This document shows positions 35,828 through 44,247 of a stretch of DNA of 64,000 bases, piece after piece. The notes under the pieces are model-generated. The model worked only from the letters and a program-made list of their open reading frames with translations, had not been told where the DNA came from and did not search any database. This DNA comes from Tautonia sp040717455. GTDB lineage: Bacteria; Planctomycetota; Planctomycetia; Isosphaerales; Isosphaeraceae. The stretch covers positions 278,619 through 342,618 of the forward strand of contig NZ_JBFEFH010000004.1 of the NCBI RefSeq assembly GCF_040717455.1. Reading direction: 5' to 3'. The translations under genes and the position numbers were made by a program. Within the stretch, counting starts at the first letter, position 1. Each line of letters starts with the position of its first letter.

Positions 35828-36949
35828 ATGGCGATCCGATCCAACCAGCCCCCCGTCCGCATCGCGATCATCGGTGCGGGGGCCGTCAGCGATTACCACC
35901 ACGTCCCCGGCATCCGCATCGACCCCCGCGCCGAGCTGGTCGCCGCCTGCGACAGCGACCCCGCCCTGCTCGAACGCCGCAAGGCCGAGTGGGGCATCGA
36001 CCGCGTCTCGACCGACTACGAGGCGATCGTCAACGACCCCGACGTCGACGCCGTCGTCATCGCCACCCCCAACTTCACCCACCGGCCCATCAGCGAGGCC
36101 GCCGCCAAGGCCGGCAAGCACATCATGTGCGAGAAGCCGCTCGGCCTGAATGCCGGCGAGGTCCGCTCCATGTACGAGGCGGCCCGCGACGCCCGGGTCG
36201 TCCACATGACCGCCTTCACCTACCGCTTCGCCCCCTCGATGATCTACCTGAGGCACCTGGTGAAGTCCGGCGCCCTCGGCGAGCCCCGCCACTTCCGCTC
36301 GCAGCGCTTCCTCGACTGGCCCGAGACCAGCTGGGGATGGCGCCAGTACACCGACACCGCCGGGGCCGGCGACCTGTTCGACATGACCATCCACCGGATC
36401 GACTTCGCCATCGACCTGCTCGGCCCGATCGCCCGCATCTGCGGGGCCGTCGCCCGCTTCGCCCCGCGTGACCGCACCGCCGACGGCTCCCCTTGCCCCC
36501 CCTCTCAGGTCGACGACTGGTCGAGCATCCTCGGCGAGTTCGAATCGGGCGCGACCGGCGTCTGGGAGGGGACGACCCTCGCCAAGGGGTACCACCGCGA
36601 CGGCTTCGGCCACGAATGGGCCGAGATCAACGGCTCCGAGGGCTCGGCCGTCTACCGCCTGCACGAGCCGAACACGATCCTCATCGGCCGGACCGGCCAC
36701 GACCTCGCCCCCGAGCCGGTCCCGCCGCACTACCTCAAGCCCGCCTCCAGCCCCCGAGACCCGAACGAAGGGGCCCCCGCCACCATCTTCCGCTACGACC
36801 TGATCTGGGAGTTCGTCTCCGCCATCATCGAGGGCCGAGACGCCGTCCCCTCCTTCCTCGACGGCCTGAACGCCCAGCTCGTCGCCGACGCCACACTCCG
36901 CTCCCACGCCGAGCGGACCTGGATCGACACCCCCCTCGCCACCCCCTGA
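35828..36949 (+). CDS. Gfo/Idh/MocA-family oxidoreductase
   Basis: 373 residues, ATG 35828. NAD(P)-binding Rossmann fold with IAIIGAGAVSDYHH, DSDP after the second strand, VDAVVIATPNFTHRP, and the catalytic EKPLGLN motif. The C-terminal barrel has the expected TYRFAPSM, GDLFDMTIHRIDFA (catalytic His/Asp) and late GLNAQLVADA. Acts on sugars, inositols or related polyols; substrate unknown. It carries no Tat signal, so it is cytoplasmic, unlike many planctomycete paralogues. Confidence 0.92.
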   Translation: MAIRSNQPPVRIAIIGAGAVSDYHHVPGIRIDPRAELVAACDSDPALLERRKAEWGIDRVSTDYEAIVNDPDVDAVVIATPNFTHRPISEAAAKAGKHIMCEKPLGLNAGEVRSMYEAARDARVVHMTAFTYRFAPSMIYLRHLVKSGALGEPRHFRSQRFLDWPETSWGWRQYTDTAGAGDLFDMTIHRIDFAIDLLGPIARICGAVARFAPRDRTADGSPCPPSQVDDWSSILGEFESGATGVWEGTTLAKGYHRDGFGHEWAEINGSEGSAVYRLHEPNTILIGRTGHDLAPEPVPPHYLKPASSPRDPNEGAPATIFRYDLIWEFVSAIIEGRDAVPSFLDGLNAQLVADATLRSHAERTWIDTPLATP

Positions 36950-36975
36950 ACCGCCCCTCGACCCGCCCCACCCTC

Positions 36976-37025
36976 TTGACAACTGTCGGACACCGGCGAC
37001 AATCGTCCTGGTGAGACAGTTGTCA
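36976..37025 (+). promoter_or_regulatory. Promoter within an 11-bp inverted repeat, upstream of the membrane-fusion gene
   Basis: A consensus -35 TTGACA (36976-36981), 16-base spacer and -10-like GACAAT (36998-37003) precede the membrane-fusion gene. TGACAACTGTC (36977-36987) and its exact complement (37015-37025) flank the -10 box: one arm covers the -35 and the other the expected start of transcription. This suits a dimeric repressor site. Promoter hexamers and repeat are seen; the regulator is unknown. Confidence 0.6.
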
Positions 37026-37048
37026 GGGGCAGGAGAGGGGGTGTCGTG

Positions 37049-38455
37049 ATGCGGGCGAGACCGCGACGCTGGTGGGCCGTTTGGCTCATGCTGACGATCG
37101 TCCCCGCCGCCCTGGCCTTCGCTCATCGAGCGGCCCCGAGCGAAGGGCCCGCCGACTGGACGGGCCGGGGCAGGGGGGTGGTCCGGGTCGAGTCGGTCGG
37201 GACGACCTTGATCCAGTCGGGGGTCGTCCGGGCGGCCACGCAGACGACCGTGAGCCCGAAGGTCGAGCTGCTCTCGGGCGTGGCCTATGGCTTCGGATCG
37301 CTCGGGGTCACGCTCCCGACCCGGATCATCGAGATCGTCCCCGAAGGCGCGACCGTTCGCGAAGGCGAGGTGATCTGCCGGTTCGATCCGAGCGTCTACG
37401 AGGAACAGGCCCGACTCCAGCGGATCGAGGTCGATCGCTGCCGGTCCTCCCTCGCCGAGGCCGACCGCGAGCTCGCCGTCGCCCAGGCCGAATTGATCGC
37501 CTTCCGCGAAGGGGATCGCATCCAGCAGGAACGATTCCTCGAAACCGAGCTGGCGATGGCTCGGGTCGATCTGTCTCGGGCCGAGGATTCCCTGACCTGG
37601 TCGCAGCGCATGGGAAAACTCGGCTACCTCTCGTCCGCCGACCTCGCCGAGCAGCGCCTTGCTCGCCTCCGCGCCGAGATCACGCGAGACAACGCCGAGG
37701 TCGCGCTCCAGACCTTCCTTGACACCACCGTCGAGAAGCTACTCCGCGACCTCGAAAGCCGCGTCGAGCGTGCCGAGACCCATCGGGCCTACGCCACCGA
37801 AGCCCTCCAGGCTGCCGAAGATCGCCAGGACCACCTGGACGAGCAGGTCTCCCACTGCACCCTGACCGCTCCCCACGACGGCACGGTCCTCTATGCCGAC
37901 ACCGCCTGGCGCGAATATTACCAGGTCCGCGACGGGGCAGAGGTCTACCCGCATCTCCCCCTGTTCATCCTCCCCGATCTCTCCCGCTTGGAGGTCGAGA
38001 TCCAGGTCCACGAGCGATTCTCGTCGCAGATCGCCGAGGGCCAGCAGGCCACCGTCTCGTTCGAGGTCTTCCCCGGCCGCTCCTACCCGGCGCGTGTCAC
38101 CGCGCGCGACCTGCTCCCGACCCCCGACTGGTACCACTTCGGCGCCTGGCAGCAGTTCCGGGTCCGGCTCACCCTCGACGAGGCCCCCACCGGCCTCCTG
38201 CCCGAGATGACCGCCGAGGTGGCGATCGCGACCGGCGCCGCCCGCCCGGCGATCACCGTCCCCTGCGAGGCCGTCGCCTGGGACGATCATCGTCCGTACT
38301 GCGTCGTCGAAACCCCTTCGGGACCGGCCCGACGACCCGTTCGCGTCGATCGCGGGTCGATCGACCGCCTCGTGGTGCGTGACGGCCTCAAACCAGGGGA
38401 TCGCGTCTTCCTCCTCCCAAAACACCGTGATCCGATCCCGCGAGTTCACCCATGA
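37049..38455 (+). CDS. HlyD-like periplasmic membrane-fusion protein
   Basis: 468 residues (a GTG three bases earlier is equally possible). Signal/anchor helix (WWAVWLMLTIVPAALAFAH), first half of the biotinyl-lipoyl fold (IIEIVPEGATVREGEVICRFD), a coiled-coil hairpin of about 130 residues rich in Glu/Arg/Leu (two helices, Ala-Glu heptads), the second lipoyl half (TLTAPHDGTVLYAD), and a beta-barrel domain with VPCEAVAWDD. Adaptor of an ABC or RND efflux or secretion system, but no transporter gene follows; only a small membrane protein overlapping its stop by ATGA. Confidence 0.87.
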   Translation: MRARPRRWWAVWLMLTIVPAALAFAHRAAPSEGPADWTGRGRGVVRVESVGTTLIQSGVVRAATQTTVSPKVELLSGVAYGFGSLGVTLPTRIIEIVPEGATVREGEVICRFDPSVYEEQARLQRIEVDRCRSSLAEADRELAVAQAELIAFREGDRIQQERFLETELAMARVDLSRAEDSLTWSQRMGKLGYLSSADLAEQRLARLRAEITRDNAEVALQTFLDTTVEKLLRDLESRVERAETHRAYATEALQAAEDRQDHLDEQVSHCTLTAPHDGTVLYADTAWREYYQVRDGAEVYPHLPLFILPDLSRLEVEIQVHERFSSQIAEGQQATVSFEVFPGRSYPARVTARDLLPTPDWYHFGAWQQFRVRLTLDEAPTGLLPEMTAEVAIATGAARPAITVPCEAVAWDDHRPYCVVETPSGPARRPVRVDRGSIDRLVVRDGLKPGDRVFLLPKHRDPIPRVHP

Positions 38456-38718
38456 CCACCCGATCGTTGATGCAAGGGATCGCCGGATTCGCGGTCGTGC
38501 TCTGGCTCCTGGTCACCATGTTCCGCACCGTCCCCGTCAGCCGACACCTCCGCCCCGACCCCGCAATCCCCGGCGCCTTCCTCCGCGACGGATCCTACTG
38601 CGATCGCCGCCCCTTCATGGCGAAGTTCCTCCACGTCGTCGCCGGTCAACCCTGGCCGGGCCAGTACACCTGCCCGGACCATCCCGACGACCCTTACGTC
38701 ATCGACCCCGACGTCTGA
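38452..38718 (+). CDS. Small single-helix membrane protein, partner of the fusion protein
   Basis: 88 residues, ATG overlapping the stop of the upstream gene (ATGA), so translationally coupled. N-terminal hydrophobic helix (GIAGFAVVLWLLVTMF) followed by a short Pro/Asp-rich domain with two cysteines (SYCDRRPF, YTCPDHPDD) that could form a disulfide outside the cytoplasm. No family recognised. Convergent with the SPFH gene. Confidence 0.65.
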   Translation: MTTRSLMQGIAGFAVVLWLLVTMFRTVPVSRHLRPDPAIPGAFLRDGSYCDRRPFMAKFLHVVAGQPWPGQYTCPDHPDDPYVIDPDV

Positions 38719-38775
38719 TCCCGCTCCGTTGAGCAGAAACAGCGGCCGGGGACGATGCGATCCCATCCGATCCGA

Positions 38776-39684
38776 TCAATGCCCATGCTGCGCGGCGTTG
38801 ACGATCGGCTGCGTCCCCCGGTCGCTGCAGAGCACAACCAGGAGGTTGCTGACCATCGCCGCCTTCTTCTCGTTGTCCAGATCGACGAGTTTCTGGCTCG
38901 CCAGCATGCCGAGCGCCATCTCGACCATGCCGACCGCCCCCTCGACGATCTTGGCCCGGGCGGCGATGATCGCATCGGCCTGCTGCCGCTGGAGCATCGC
39001 CCCGGCGATCTCCGGAGCATAGGCCAGGTGGCTGATCCGGGCCTCGATCACCTCGACGCCCGCCTTGAACAAGCGGTCCTGAATCTCGGTCCGCAGGTGC
39101 TCGGCCACCTCGGCCGTATTGCCCCGGAGCGACAGCTCATCTTCGATGTGGGCGTCGTAGGCGTATCCGGTCGCCAGGTTCCGCAGGGCCGCTTCGCTCT
39201 GGACCTCGACGAAGTGCTCGTACCGATCGACGTGGAACAGCGCCTCGGCCGTGTCCACGACCTTCCAGACGACCACCGCGGCGATCTCGATCGGGTTGCC
39301 GTTGCGGTCGTTGACCTTCAGCTTGCCGCTCTCGAAGTTCCGCACCCGGGTCGAGATCGCGACCTTCGAGTAGAACGGGTTCACCCAGCGCAGGCCCGGC
39401 CGCCGCACCGTCCCCTTGTACTCGCCGAACAGTTGCAGGACCTTCGCCTCGTTCGGGCTGACCGTGAACAGGCCGGTCAGACCCACAATTGCCGCCACGA
39501 TCCCGGCAATCGCCGCGACGACGATCACCCCGATCTCGCCGCTCACTCCCACGACCAGACCGAGGAGCGACGCAATCAGCAGGACCAAGAACCCCGTGAG
39601 CCAGGCAAACCCCGACACCGGGTCCACCTCGAACTCGGTCATCGGCATCTCGGGTTTGCGCGTCGGATCGTACAGCTCTTCCAT
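38776..39684 (-). CDS. SPFH/band 7 (prohibitin-like) membrane protein
   Basis: 302 residues. Two adjacent hydrophobic helices (about 25-70), then the SPFH domain: VSPNEAKVLQLFGEYKGTVRRPGLRWVNPF, STRVRNFESGKLKVNDRNGNPIEI, VVWKVVDTAEALF, and a coiled tail LQRQQADAIIAARAKIVEGAVGMVEMALGML. Scaffold of membrane microdomains. Close to the DUF/YqfA-like SPFH group found next to proteases, but ftsH lies 19 kb away. 147 bases separate it from the end of the BMC operon; its own promoter is likely. Confidence 0.9.
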   Translation of the reverse strand: MEELYDPTRKPEMPMTEFEVDPVSGFAWLTGFLVLLIASLLGLVVGVSGEIGVIVVAAIAGIVAAIVGLTGLFTVSPNEAKVLQLFGEYKGTVRRPGLRWVNPFYSKVAISTRVRNFESGKLKVNDRNGNPIEIAAVVVWKVVDTAEALFHVDRYEHFVEVQSEAALRNLATGYAYDAHIEDELSLRGNTAEVAEHLRTEIQDRLFKAGVEVIEARISHLAYAPEIAGAMLQRQQADAIIAARAKIVEGAVGMVEMALGMLASQKLVDLDNEKKAAMVSNLLVVLCSDRGTQPIVNAAQHGH

Positions 39685-39831
39685 TTCATCCTCTCCGGGG
39701 GCCGGTCGGCCCGTTCGACGATTCGTCAGGGAATCGGCATCCGGAGTAGGTTCGTTCCTCCCTCCCGTTCATTAAGGGCGGAGTTCAGATCGTGCTGCCA
39801 GGCAGCCACTCCCGATCATCCTCACCTCCCG

Positions 39832-41142
39832 TCAACGCCCCAGTCCGAGCCGTCGGCGGTGATATTCGAGCCGCTGGGCCACATCCATCCGATTGAAGTC
39901 GGGAAGCCCCCCGTCTCGCGTCGGGAACCCATTGCGGTCCACGTCGCCGTTCGATCGGTGCGTTGAAGAGGCCGGCGAACCTTCACACGTTCCGCACCCG
40001 CAGTCACAACTCCCCTTTGACTGGGCGACGACTCCCGGTGCCGGGATGTGCGTCGCCACTCCGTTCGACGCCGCCTCCTGCTTCGGCGGGACCACGACCG
40101 AGGTCGATCCCCCCCCGTAGCTCATCGAGGTCGCCATCGGCTTCAGATCGTCCTCCAGGCGGCGGTGCGGCCGGATGCCCAGGTGGTCGAGCACCGCGTG
40201 ATAGGCCCGAACCGCCTCGGCGGCCCCGATCTCCCCATCGGCGATCAATCGCAAGAACTGGATGAACGCCAGTTGATTCTCCGCGTTGTTGATCTTCCGA
40301 CCGTACAGCGCCACCTTCGCGCCGTACTTCTTCGCCTCGGCCAGCAGATGGAACGCATCGAACGTCGTGCCCGCCGATCCCCCCAGAATGCCCACCACCA
40401 GATGCGGGTCATACCGCACCAGTTCTTCCAGCGCCTTCGGCCCGTGGTAGACAATCTTCAGGAAGACCGGCCGCCCCGACCCGGCCACCCCGGCCAGCAT
40501 CCGCGCGATCATGTCGTTCAGGAAGTGTGGCAACACGTCCGGGTCGATCGTCCCCGGAACATTCGGGTCGAAGACTTCCAGGAAGTACCGAAATCCCTTG
40601 CGCTCGGCCTCCTCCCGGAACGCATGGAAGCGTTCGAGCGTGCGGAAATCCTGCTCCGGGATGTTATTGAACGTGACGCTATAAAGGCCCAGGTCGGCCC
40701 CGCGCGATCGTTCTTCCGGCGCGCAATCGACATGCCCGCACATCGCGTGATCGAGCAGGGCCGACCGGTGCGGCTGGGCCGGATACTCGGCGTAGCGCGA
40801 CCCCCTCGCCAGGTGCACGTCCGTCGTGTCGTTGGCCCGGATCGCCGGGGTCACGTGCGACCCGTCGAACAGTCGTTCTTCCAGCGTGAGTTGATAATTC
40901 GTGCTGGCCGACATCAGCATGATGTCCACCAACCCCTGCCGCGTGTTCAGCCGGATCTGCTCGCGGTATTCCTGCAAGGTCCGGAATCGGACCTCCCCCG
41001 CGTGATTCTCGGGAGATTGCCCCGGCGCGCCGATCCCGAACGCCATGTCCGCATCCTTGGCGTCGGCCAGGATGAACTCGCGACACCCGTGCGGATCGGC
41101 GTGGATCGCCGCCAGCTTGCGATCGAGCGACTTAGTAACCAC
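39832..41142 (-). CDS. BMC-associated DeoC/LacD-like aldolase with C-terminal encapsulation helix
   Basis: 436 residues, GTG 41142 after GGAGGA, overlapping the dehydrogenase stop by 11 bases. Residues 20-335 form a class I TIM-barrel aldolase of the DeoC/FbaB/LacD type; K229 in VFLKIVYHG is the Schiff-base candidate, with GILGGSAGTTFDAF as the phosphate loop. The rest is unusual: a Gly/Ser/Pro/Ala linker (341-414) holding a cysteine cluster CDCGCGTC (379-386), then a basic amphipathic helix (415-434, VAQRLEYHRRRL) that looks like an encapsulation peptide. As the last gene of the BMC operon it is probably a lumen enzyme; the substrate is unknown. Confidence 0.8.
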   Translation of the reverse strand: MVTKSLDRKLAAIHADPHGCREFILADAKDADMAFGIGAPGQSPENHAGEVRFRTLQEYREQIRLNTRQGLVDIMLMSASTNYQLTLEERLFDGSHVTPAIRANDTTDVHLARGSRYAEYPAQPHRSALLDHAMCGHVDCAPEERSRGADLGLYSVTFNNIPEQDFRTLERFHAFREEAERKGFRYFLEVFDPNVPGTIDPDVLPHFLNDMIARMLAGVAGSGRPVFLKIVYHGPKALEELVRYDPHLVVGILGGSAGTTFDAFHLLAEAKKYGAKVALYGRKINNAENQLAFIQFLRLIADGEIGAAEAVRAYHAVLDHLGIRPHRRLEDDLKPMATSMSYGGGSTSVVVPPKQEAASNGVATHIPAPGVVAQSKGSCDCGCGTCEGSPASSTHRSNGDVDRNGFPTRDGGLPDFNRMDVAQRLEYHRRRLGLGR

Positions 41143-42241
41143 TTCGTCCTCCGCCCGACTGCCCGGAGATGGTCACGCGAGGCCGCGCCGTCACGTTCCC
41201 CCCGCCGCTCCCCATCGTCACCCGGGCGGCGTTCCCATTCGACGAGGGGAGACCCCCGGCCGCCGGCTTCGCCCCGGCCCCGCTCCCCGAGGCCGCCCTG
41301 GCCGCGCCCGGATTCTTCTGCAGGACCATGTCGATCGTCTCCCGCAGGACCCGAGACGACTGTTGCAACGCCGACACTTCCTTCGGCCAGAGCTCGATCT
41401 CCAGTTGAGCCCGCACGCCCCCGCGTCCCACGACGGTCGGCACCGACGTGCACACGTCGCTCATCCCGTACTGCCCGTTCACGAGCGAAGAGACCGGGAG
41501 GATCCGCCTCGAATCCAGGGCGATCGCGTGGATCACCTCCCGGATCGAGATGCCGACCGCGAAGCCGGCCCCGCCCTTGAGCTTGATCACCTCGGCACCG
41601 CTGCCCTTGGTCCGCTTGAACAACTCATCGCCCGTGGTCGGCGTCCAACCCGGGAATTTCTCCAGGGGCAGCCCCGCCGCCTGCGCCGCCGACCAGATCG
41701 GCACCATGCTGTCGCCGTGCTCTCCCAAAATCGTCGCCGTCACCTGCGTGGCCGGCAGGCCGATCGCCTCGGCGATCAAGCCACGGAACCGCGACGAGTC
41801 GAGCATCGTCCCCAGCCCGATCACCTGCGACGACGGCAGGCCGGTGCGCTTCGTCGCGAGATAGGTCAAGACGTCGACCGGATTGGAAACCACCAGCACG
41901 ACTGCATCCCGACGCAAGCCCGCAGCCATCACGTCGTCGAGGATCTTCAGGAACAGCTCGACGTTGCGGTTGATCAGATCCAAGCGGCTCTCGTCCGGCT
42001 TGCGCCGCAACCCGGCCGTGATGCAGACCAGATCCGTCTCGGGGATCGCCTCGTACCCGGTCGCCCGGATGCGCTGATCGGCGACCAGCGGGGCCCCGTG
42101 TAGGATGTCGAGCGCCTGCCCTCGGCACAGGTCGCCGTTCACGTCGATCAGGTTGATCTCGCTGACCACCCCGCCGCATTGCAGGGCGAAACCGGTGCAA
42201 GACCCCACAAGGCCGCCGCCGCCGACGATGCTGACTCTCAT
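41132..42241 (-). CDS. BMC-associated malate/lactate-type dehydrogenase
   Basis: 369 residues from ATG 42241 (GGTGGAG six bases upstream; an ATG five codons earlier is less likely). NAD site SIVGGGGLVGS and D34; catalytic pair H175 (ILGEHGDS) and Asp; SNPVDVLTY. At the substrate-specificity position just before KP (R80, TAGLRRKP) it has Arg, as in malate dehydrogenases, where lactate dehydrogenases have Gln. The last 65 residues are a Gly/Ser/Ala-rich tail absent from ordinary LDH/MDH, ending SGQSGGGRSGY. Likely recycles NADH inside or near the compartment. Confidence 0.87.
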   Translation of the reverse strand: MRVSIVGGGGLVGSCTGFALQCGGVVSEINLIDVNGDLCRGQALDILHGAPLVADQRIRATGYEAIPETDLVCITAGLRRKPDESRLDLINRNVELFLKILDDVMAAGLRRDAVVLVVSNPVDVLTYLATKRTGLPSSQVIGLGTMLDSSRFRGLIAEAIGLPATQVTATILGEHGDSMVPIWSAAQAAGLPLEKFPGWTPTTGDELFKRTKGSGAEVIKLKGGAGFAVGISIREVIHAIALDSRRILPVSSLVNGQYGMSDVCTSVPTVVGRGGVRAQLEIELWPKEVSALQQSSRVLRETIDMVLQKNPGAARAASGSGAGAKPAAGGLPSSNGNAARVTMGSGGGNVTARPRVTISGQSGGGRSGY

Positions 42242-42333
42242 ATCTCCACCCTTCATTTTCGCTCGTTCGCGAACCTGTCGACTCGTGACCCGTGGGAGGA
42301 ATGCCCGACGCCCCAGCCCGCGCCGAGTTCAAG

Positions 42334-43272
42334 TCAGCACGACCCCGCGTACGACCCCGACCCGCCCGCCTGCCCGTTGCCCATCACCCGCATCACCTGC
42401 TCGGTGATCGCCTGGACCATGGCCTCGAATTCGGCCCCGTCCGCCTTCGCCGGGGGGTTCGGCATCGCGCAGGCCGCCTGCTGCACCGCCGCTTGGAATT
42501 TGTCCGGGATGAACGCATGCGGCTCCGGCTTGAACGACTCGCTGTACCCCTCGCGGAAGAGGCTGTTGCCGCAGAGGTCGCAATTCTCGAGCCCCAGCTC
42601 CAGCCGCACGTCCCGCACGCCGATCCCCGGCTTCAGGCGGATCAGCTCGGCCGCCTTCGCGTCGTTGTAGTACTTCGGCCCGCCCAGCGGCTTGGTCAGG
42701 ATCAAGATGCGGCAATAGGCGTCGATGATTTCCGTCTTGAAATAGGCATCCATCAGGTCGCTGCCCGCCGTCACCGTGCCGTGATTGGCCAGCAGGATCG
42801 TATCCGTGTCCTTGATATAAGGGATCACCGTGTCGGCGAACGCCTGCCCGCCCGGCGTCTCGTAAGGGGTGATCGCCACCTCCCCCAGGAACACCTCGAA
42901 CTCCGGCATCGTGCACTTCGGGATCGGCTCCTGCGCCACCGCAAACGCGGTCGCATGAGGCGGGTGGCAGTGCACCACCGCCCGCACATCAGGCCGCTGC
43001 TTCATGATCGTCAGGTGCAGCAGAATCTCACTCGATCGCTTCCGCTTCCCCGAAACCTGGTTCCCATCCAGGTCGACGATGCACAGGTCATCCGGCTTCA
43101 TGAACCCCTTCGAGACCCGGGTCGGCGTGCAGAGCACCCGGTTCTCGTCGAGCCGGTAGCTGATGTTCCCGTCGTTGGCCGCGGCGAACCCCTTATTGTA
43201 GACCCGGCGGCCCACCTCGCACATTTCCTCGCGGAGCTTCCATTCTCCCATGAAATTCCCGTTGACTGCCAT
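42334..43272 (-). CDS. Class II (zinc) aldolase of the BMC, fuculose/rhamnulose-phosphate type
   Basis: 312 residues; ATG 43272 follows AGAGGAG. Class II aldolase/adducin fold: GNISYR, the catalytic Glu in RSSEILLH (E83), zinc ligands H101 and H103 in HCHPPHATAF and H164 in LANHGTV. It would split deoxyhexulose phosphates into dihydroxyacetone phosphate and lactaldehyde, the aldehyde passed to the acylating dehydrogenase. Extra features: a CDLC pair (C231, C234) and, after a short Pro/Ala linker, the amphipathic helix FEAMVQAITEQVMRVMG (282-298), very like the N-terminal helix of the aldehyde dehydrogenase, so a likely encapsulation peptide. Confidence 0.9.
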   Translation of the reverse strand: MAVNGNFMGEWKLREEMCEVGRRVYNKGFAAANDGNISYRLDENRVLCTPTRVSKGFMKPDDLCIVDLDGNQVSGKRKRSSEILLHLTIMKQRPDVRAVVHCHPPHATAFAVAQEPIPKCTMPEFEVFLGEVAITPYETPGGQAFADTVIPYIKDTDTILLANHGTVTAGSDLMDAYFKTEIIDAYCRILILTKPLGGPKYYNDAKAAELIRLKPGIGVRDVRLELGLENCDLCGNSLFREGYSESFKPEPHAFIPDKFQAAVQQAACAMPNPPAKADGAEFEAMVQAITEQVMRVMGNGQAGGSGSYAGSC

Positions 43273-43316
43273 CTTCAAACGCTCCTCTGTGAATGGGACC
43301 GCGCTCGCAAGTGATT

Positions 43317-43595
43317 TCAGACGTTGATTCGATCGAGCAGGCAGGCGCAATACGCGTCGATCGGGACTCTCTCGCTCCAGAACGCGTTGGCCGCCTCTCC
43401 CCCCTCGCTGATGCCGATGATCGCCCCCCGGCCCGCCCCCAGCTCATCGAACACGACCAGCTCCTCCCCTCGCCCGGGAGAGCCCCCGGTGATCGCCTCC
43501 CGAGACATCGGGACGACCACCAAAAATCGCGGATTCCGCACGCTCGGGTGCAGCCGAGAGCAGGTCACGCGGCCGATCACCTCGCCGATTCGCAT
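43317..43595 (-). CDS. BMC-P shell pentamer (EutN/CcmL)
   Basis: 92 residues, ATG 43595 with GGGGGGA six bases upstream. EutN/CcmL OB-fold: MRIGEVIGRVTCSRLHP start, RFLVVVP, VFDELGAGRGAIIGIS (the GAG(x)G turn) and VPIDAYCACLLDRINV end. Forms the pentameric vertices of the shell. The start lies 152 bases inside the frame of the upstream RpiB-like gene. Confidence 0.92.
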   Translation of the reverse strand: MRIGEVIGRVTCSRLHPSVRNPRFLVVVPMSREAITGGSPGRGEELVVFDELGAGRGAIIGISEGGEAANAFWSERVPIDAYCACLLDRINV

Positions 43596-44247
43596 CGCCG
43601 GTCCCCCCATCAATCCAGTCGGGACATTCGGGAGCCCCCGACTTCCGGAACACCTTCACGCAGTGCAGCAGCGACGGGATCGAATGCCCCGCCGGCTCCA
43701 GCACCAGCAGGTTCACCCCCAGGTGCTCCACCGCCCGGGCCACCCCATCCGCATCCCCGGCCGCCGCCGATCGCACCCCGGGGACCTGCGACGCCAGCCA
43801 GCACGCCACCGACCCTTGCTCCGAGAAGACCACCGCGCCCCGACCGTCCTCGGCCGAAACCCAGTGGGCCGCCTCGATCAGCTCGTCCCCCAGGTCGTGC
43901 CAGCCGCCCTCCGCGGCGAGCAGCGATCGCCGCAGGGCGTCCGCCATCACCGCCCCGTCTTCCAGCACGAATCCCCATTCTCCGATCCGAGCCGCCAGCC
44001 GCTCCGAGACCCATCGGATCAAGATCCCTCGACGCTTCAACAGGTCGCGGGCGATCGGCGTGATGACCGTGTTCGGGGCGATCCGGATCTCCCGGATCTC
44101 CTCCCCCAGCCCCTCAACTTGGCGTTGGCCGAGCAACCGCCCCGCGAACACGCCGGACGATCGGCGATCGGGCCGGGGTGCCCGGCGCAAGCCCGCCAGC
44201 ACGGCCCTCACGGCATCATCAACCTGTCCGATCGTCGGCACGATCAT
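43444..44247 (-). CDS. BMC-associated RpiB-like protein, unknown function
   Basis: 267 residues as the frame stands (ATG 44247 overlaps the BMC-P stop by ATGA). IRIAPNTVITPIARDLLKRRG (about 55-74) recalls the TPSARDYL segment seen in several BMC-linked proteins such as EutT. VACWLASQVPGVRSAAAGDADGVARAVEHLGVNLLVLE (about 147-184) matches the core of ribose-5-phosphate isomerase B/LacA (ANKVPGIR, NDANVLVLG). Resemblance by eye only. From about residue 212 the frame runs through the next gene; in another frame a TGA at 43610 lies 15 bases before that gene, so a frameshift is possible and the true product may be about 212 residues. Confidence 0.65.
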   Translation of the reverse strand: MIVPTIGQVDDAVRAVLAGLRRAPRPDRRSSGVFAGRLLGQRQVEGLGEEIREIRIAPNTVITPIARDLLKRRGILIRWVSERLAARIGEWGFVLEDGAVMADALRRSLLAAEGGWHDLGDELIEAAHWVSAEDGRGAVVFSEQGSVACWLASQVPGVRSAAAGDADGVARAVEHLGVNLLVLEPAGHSIPSLLHCVKVFRKSGAPECPDWIDGGTGDANRRGDRPRDLLSAAPERAESAIFGGRPDVSGGDHRGLSRARGGAGRVR

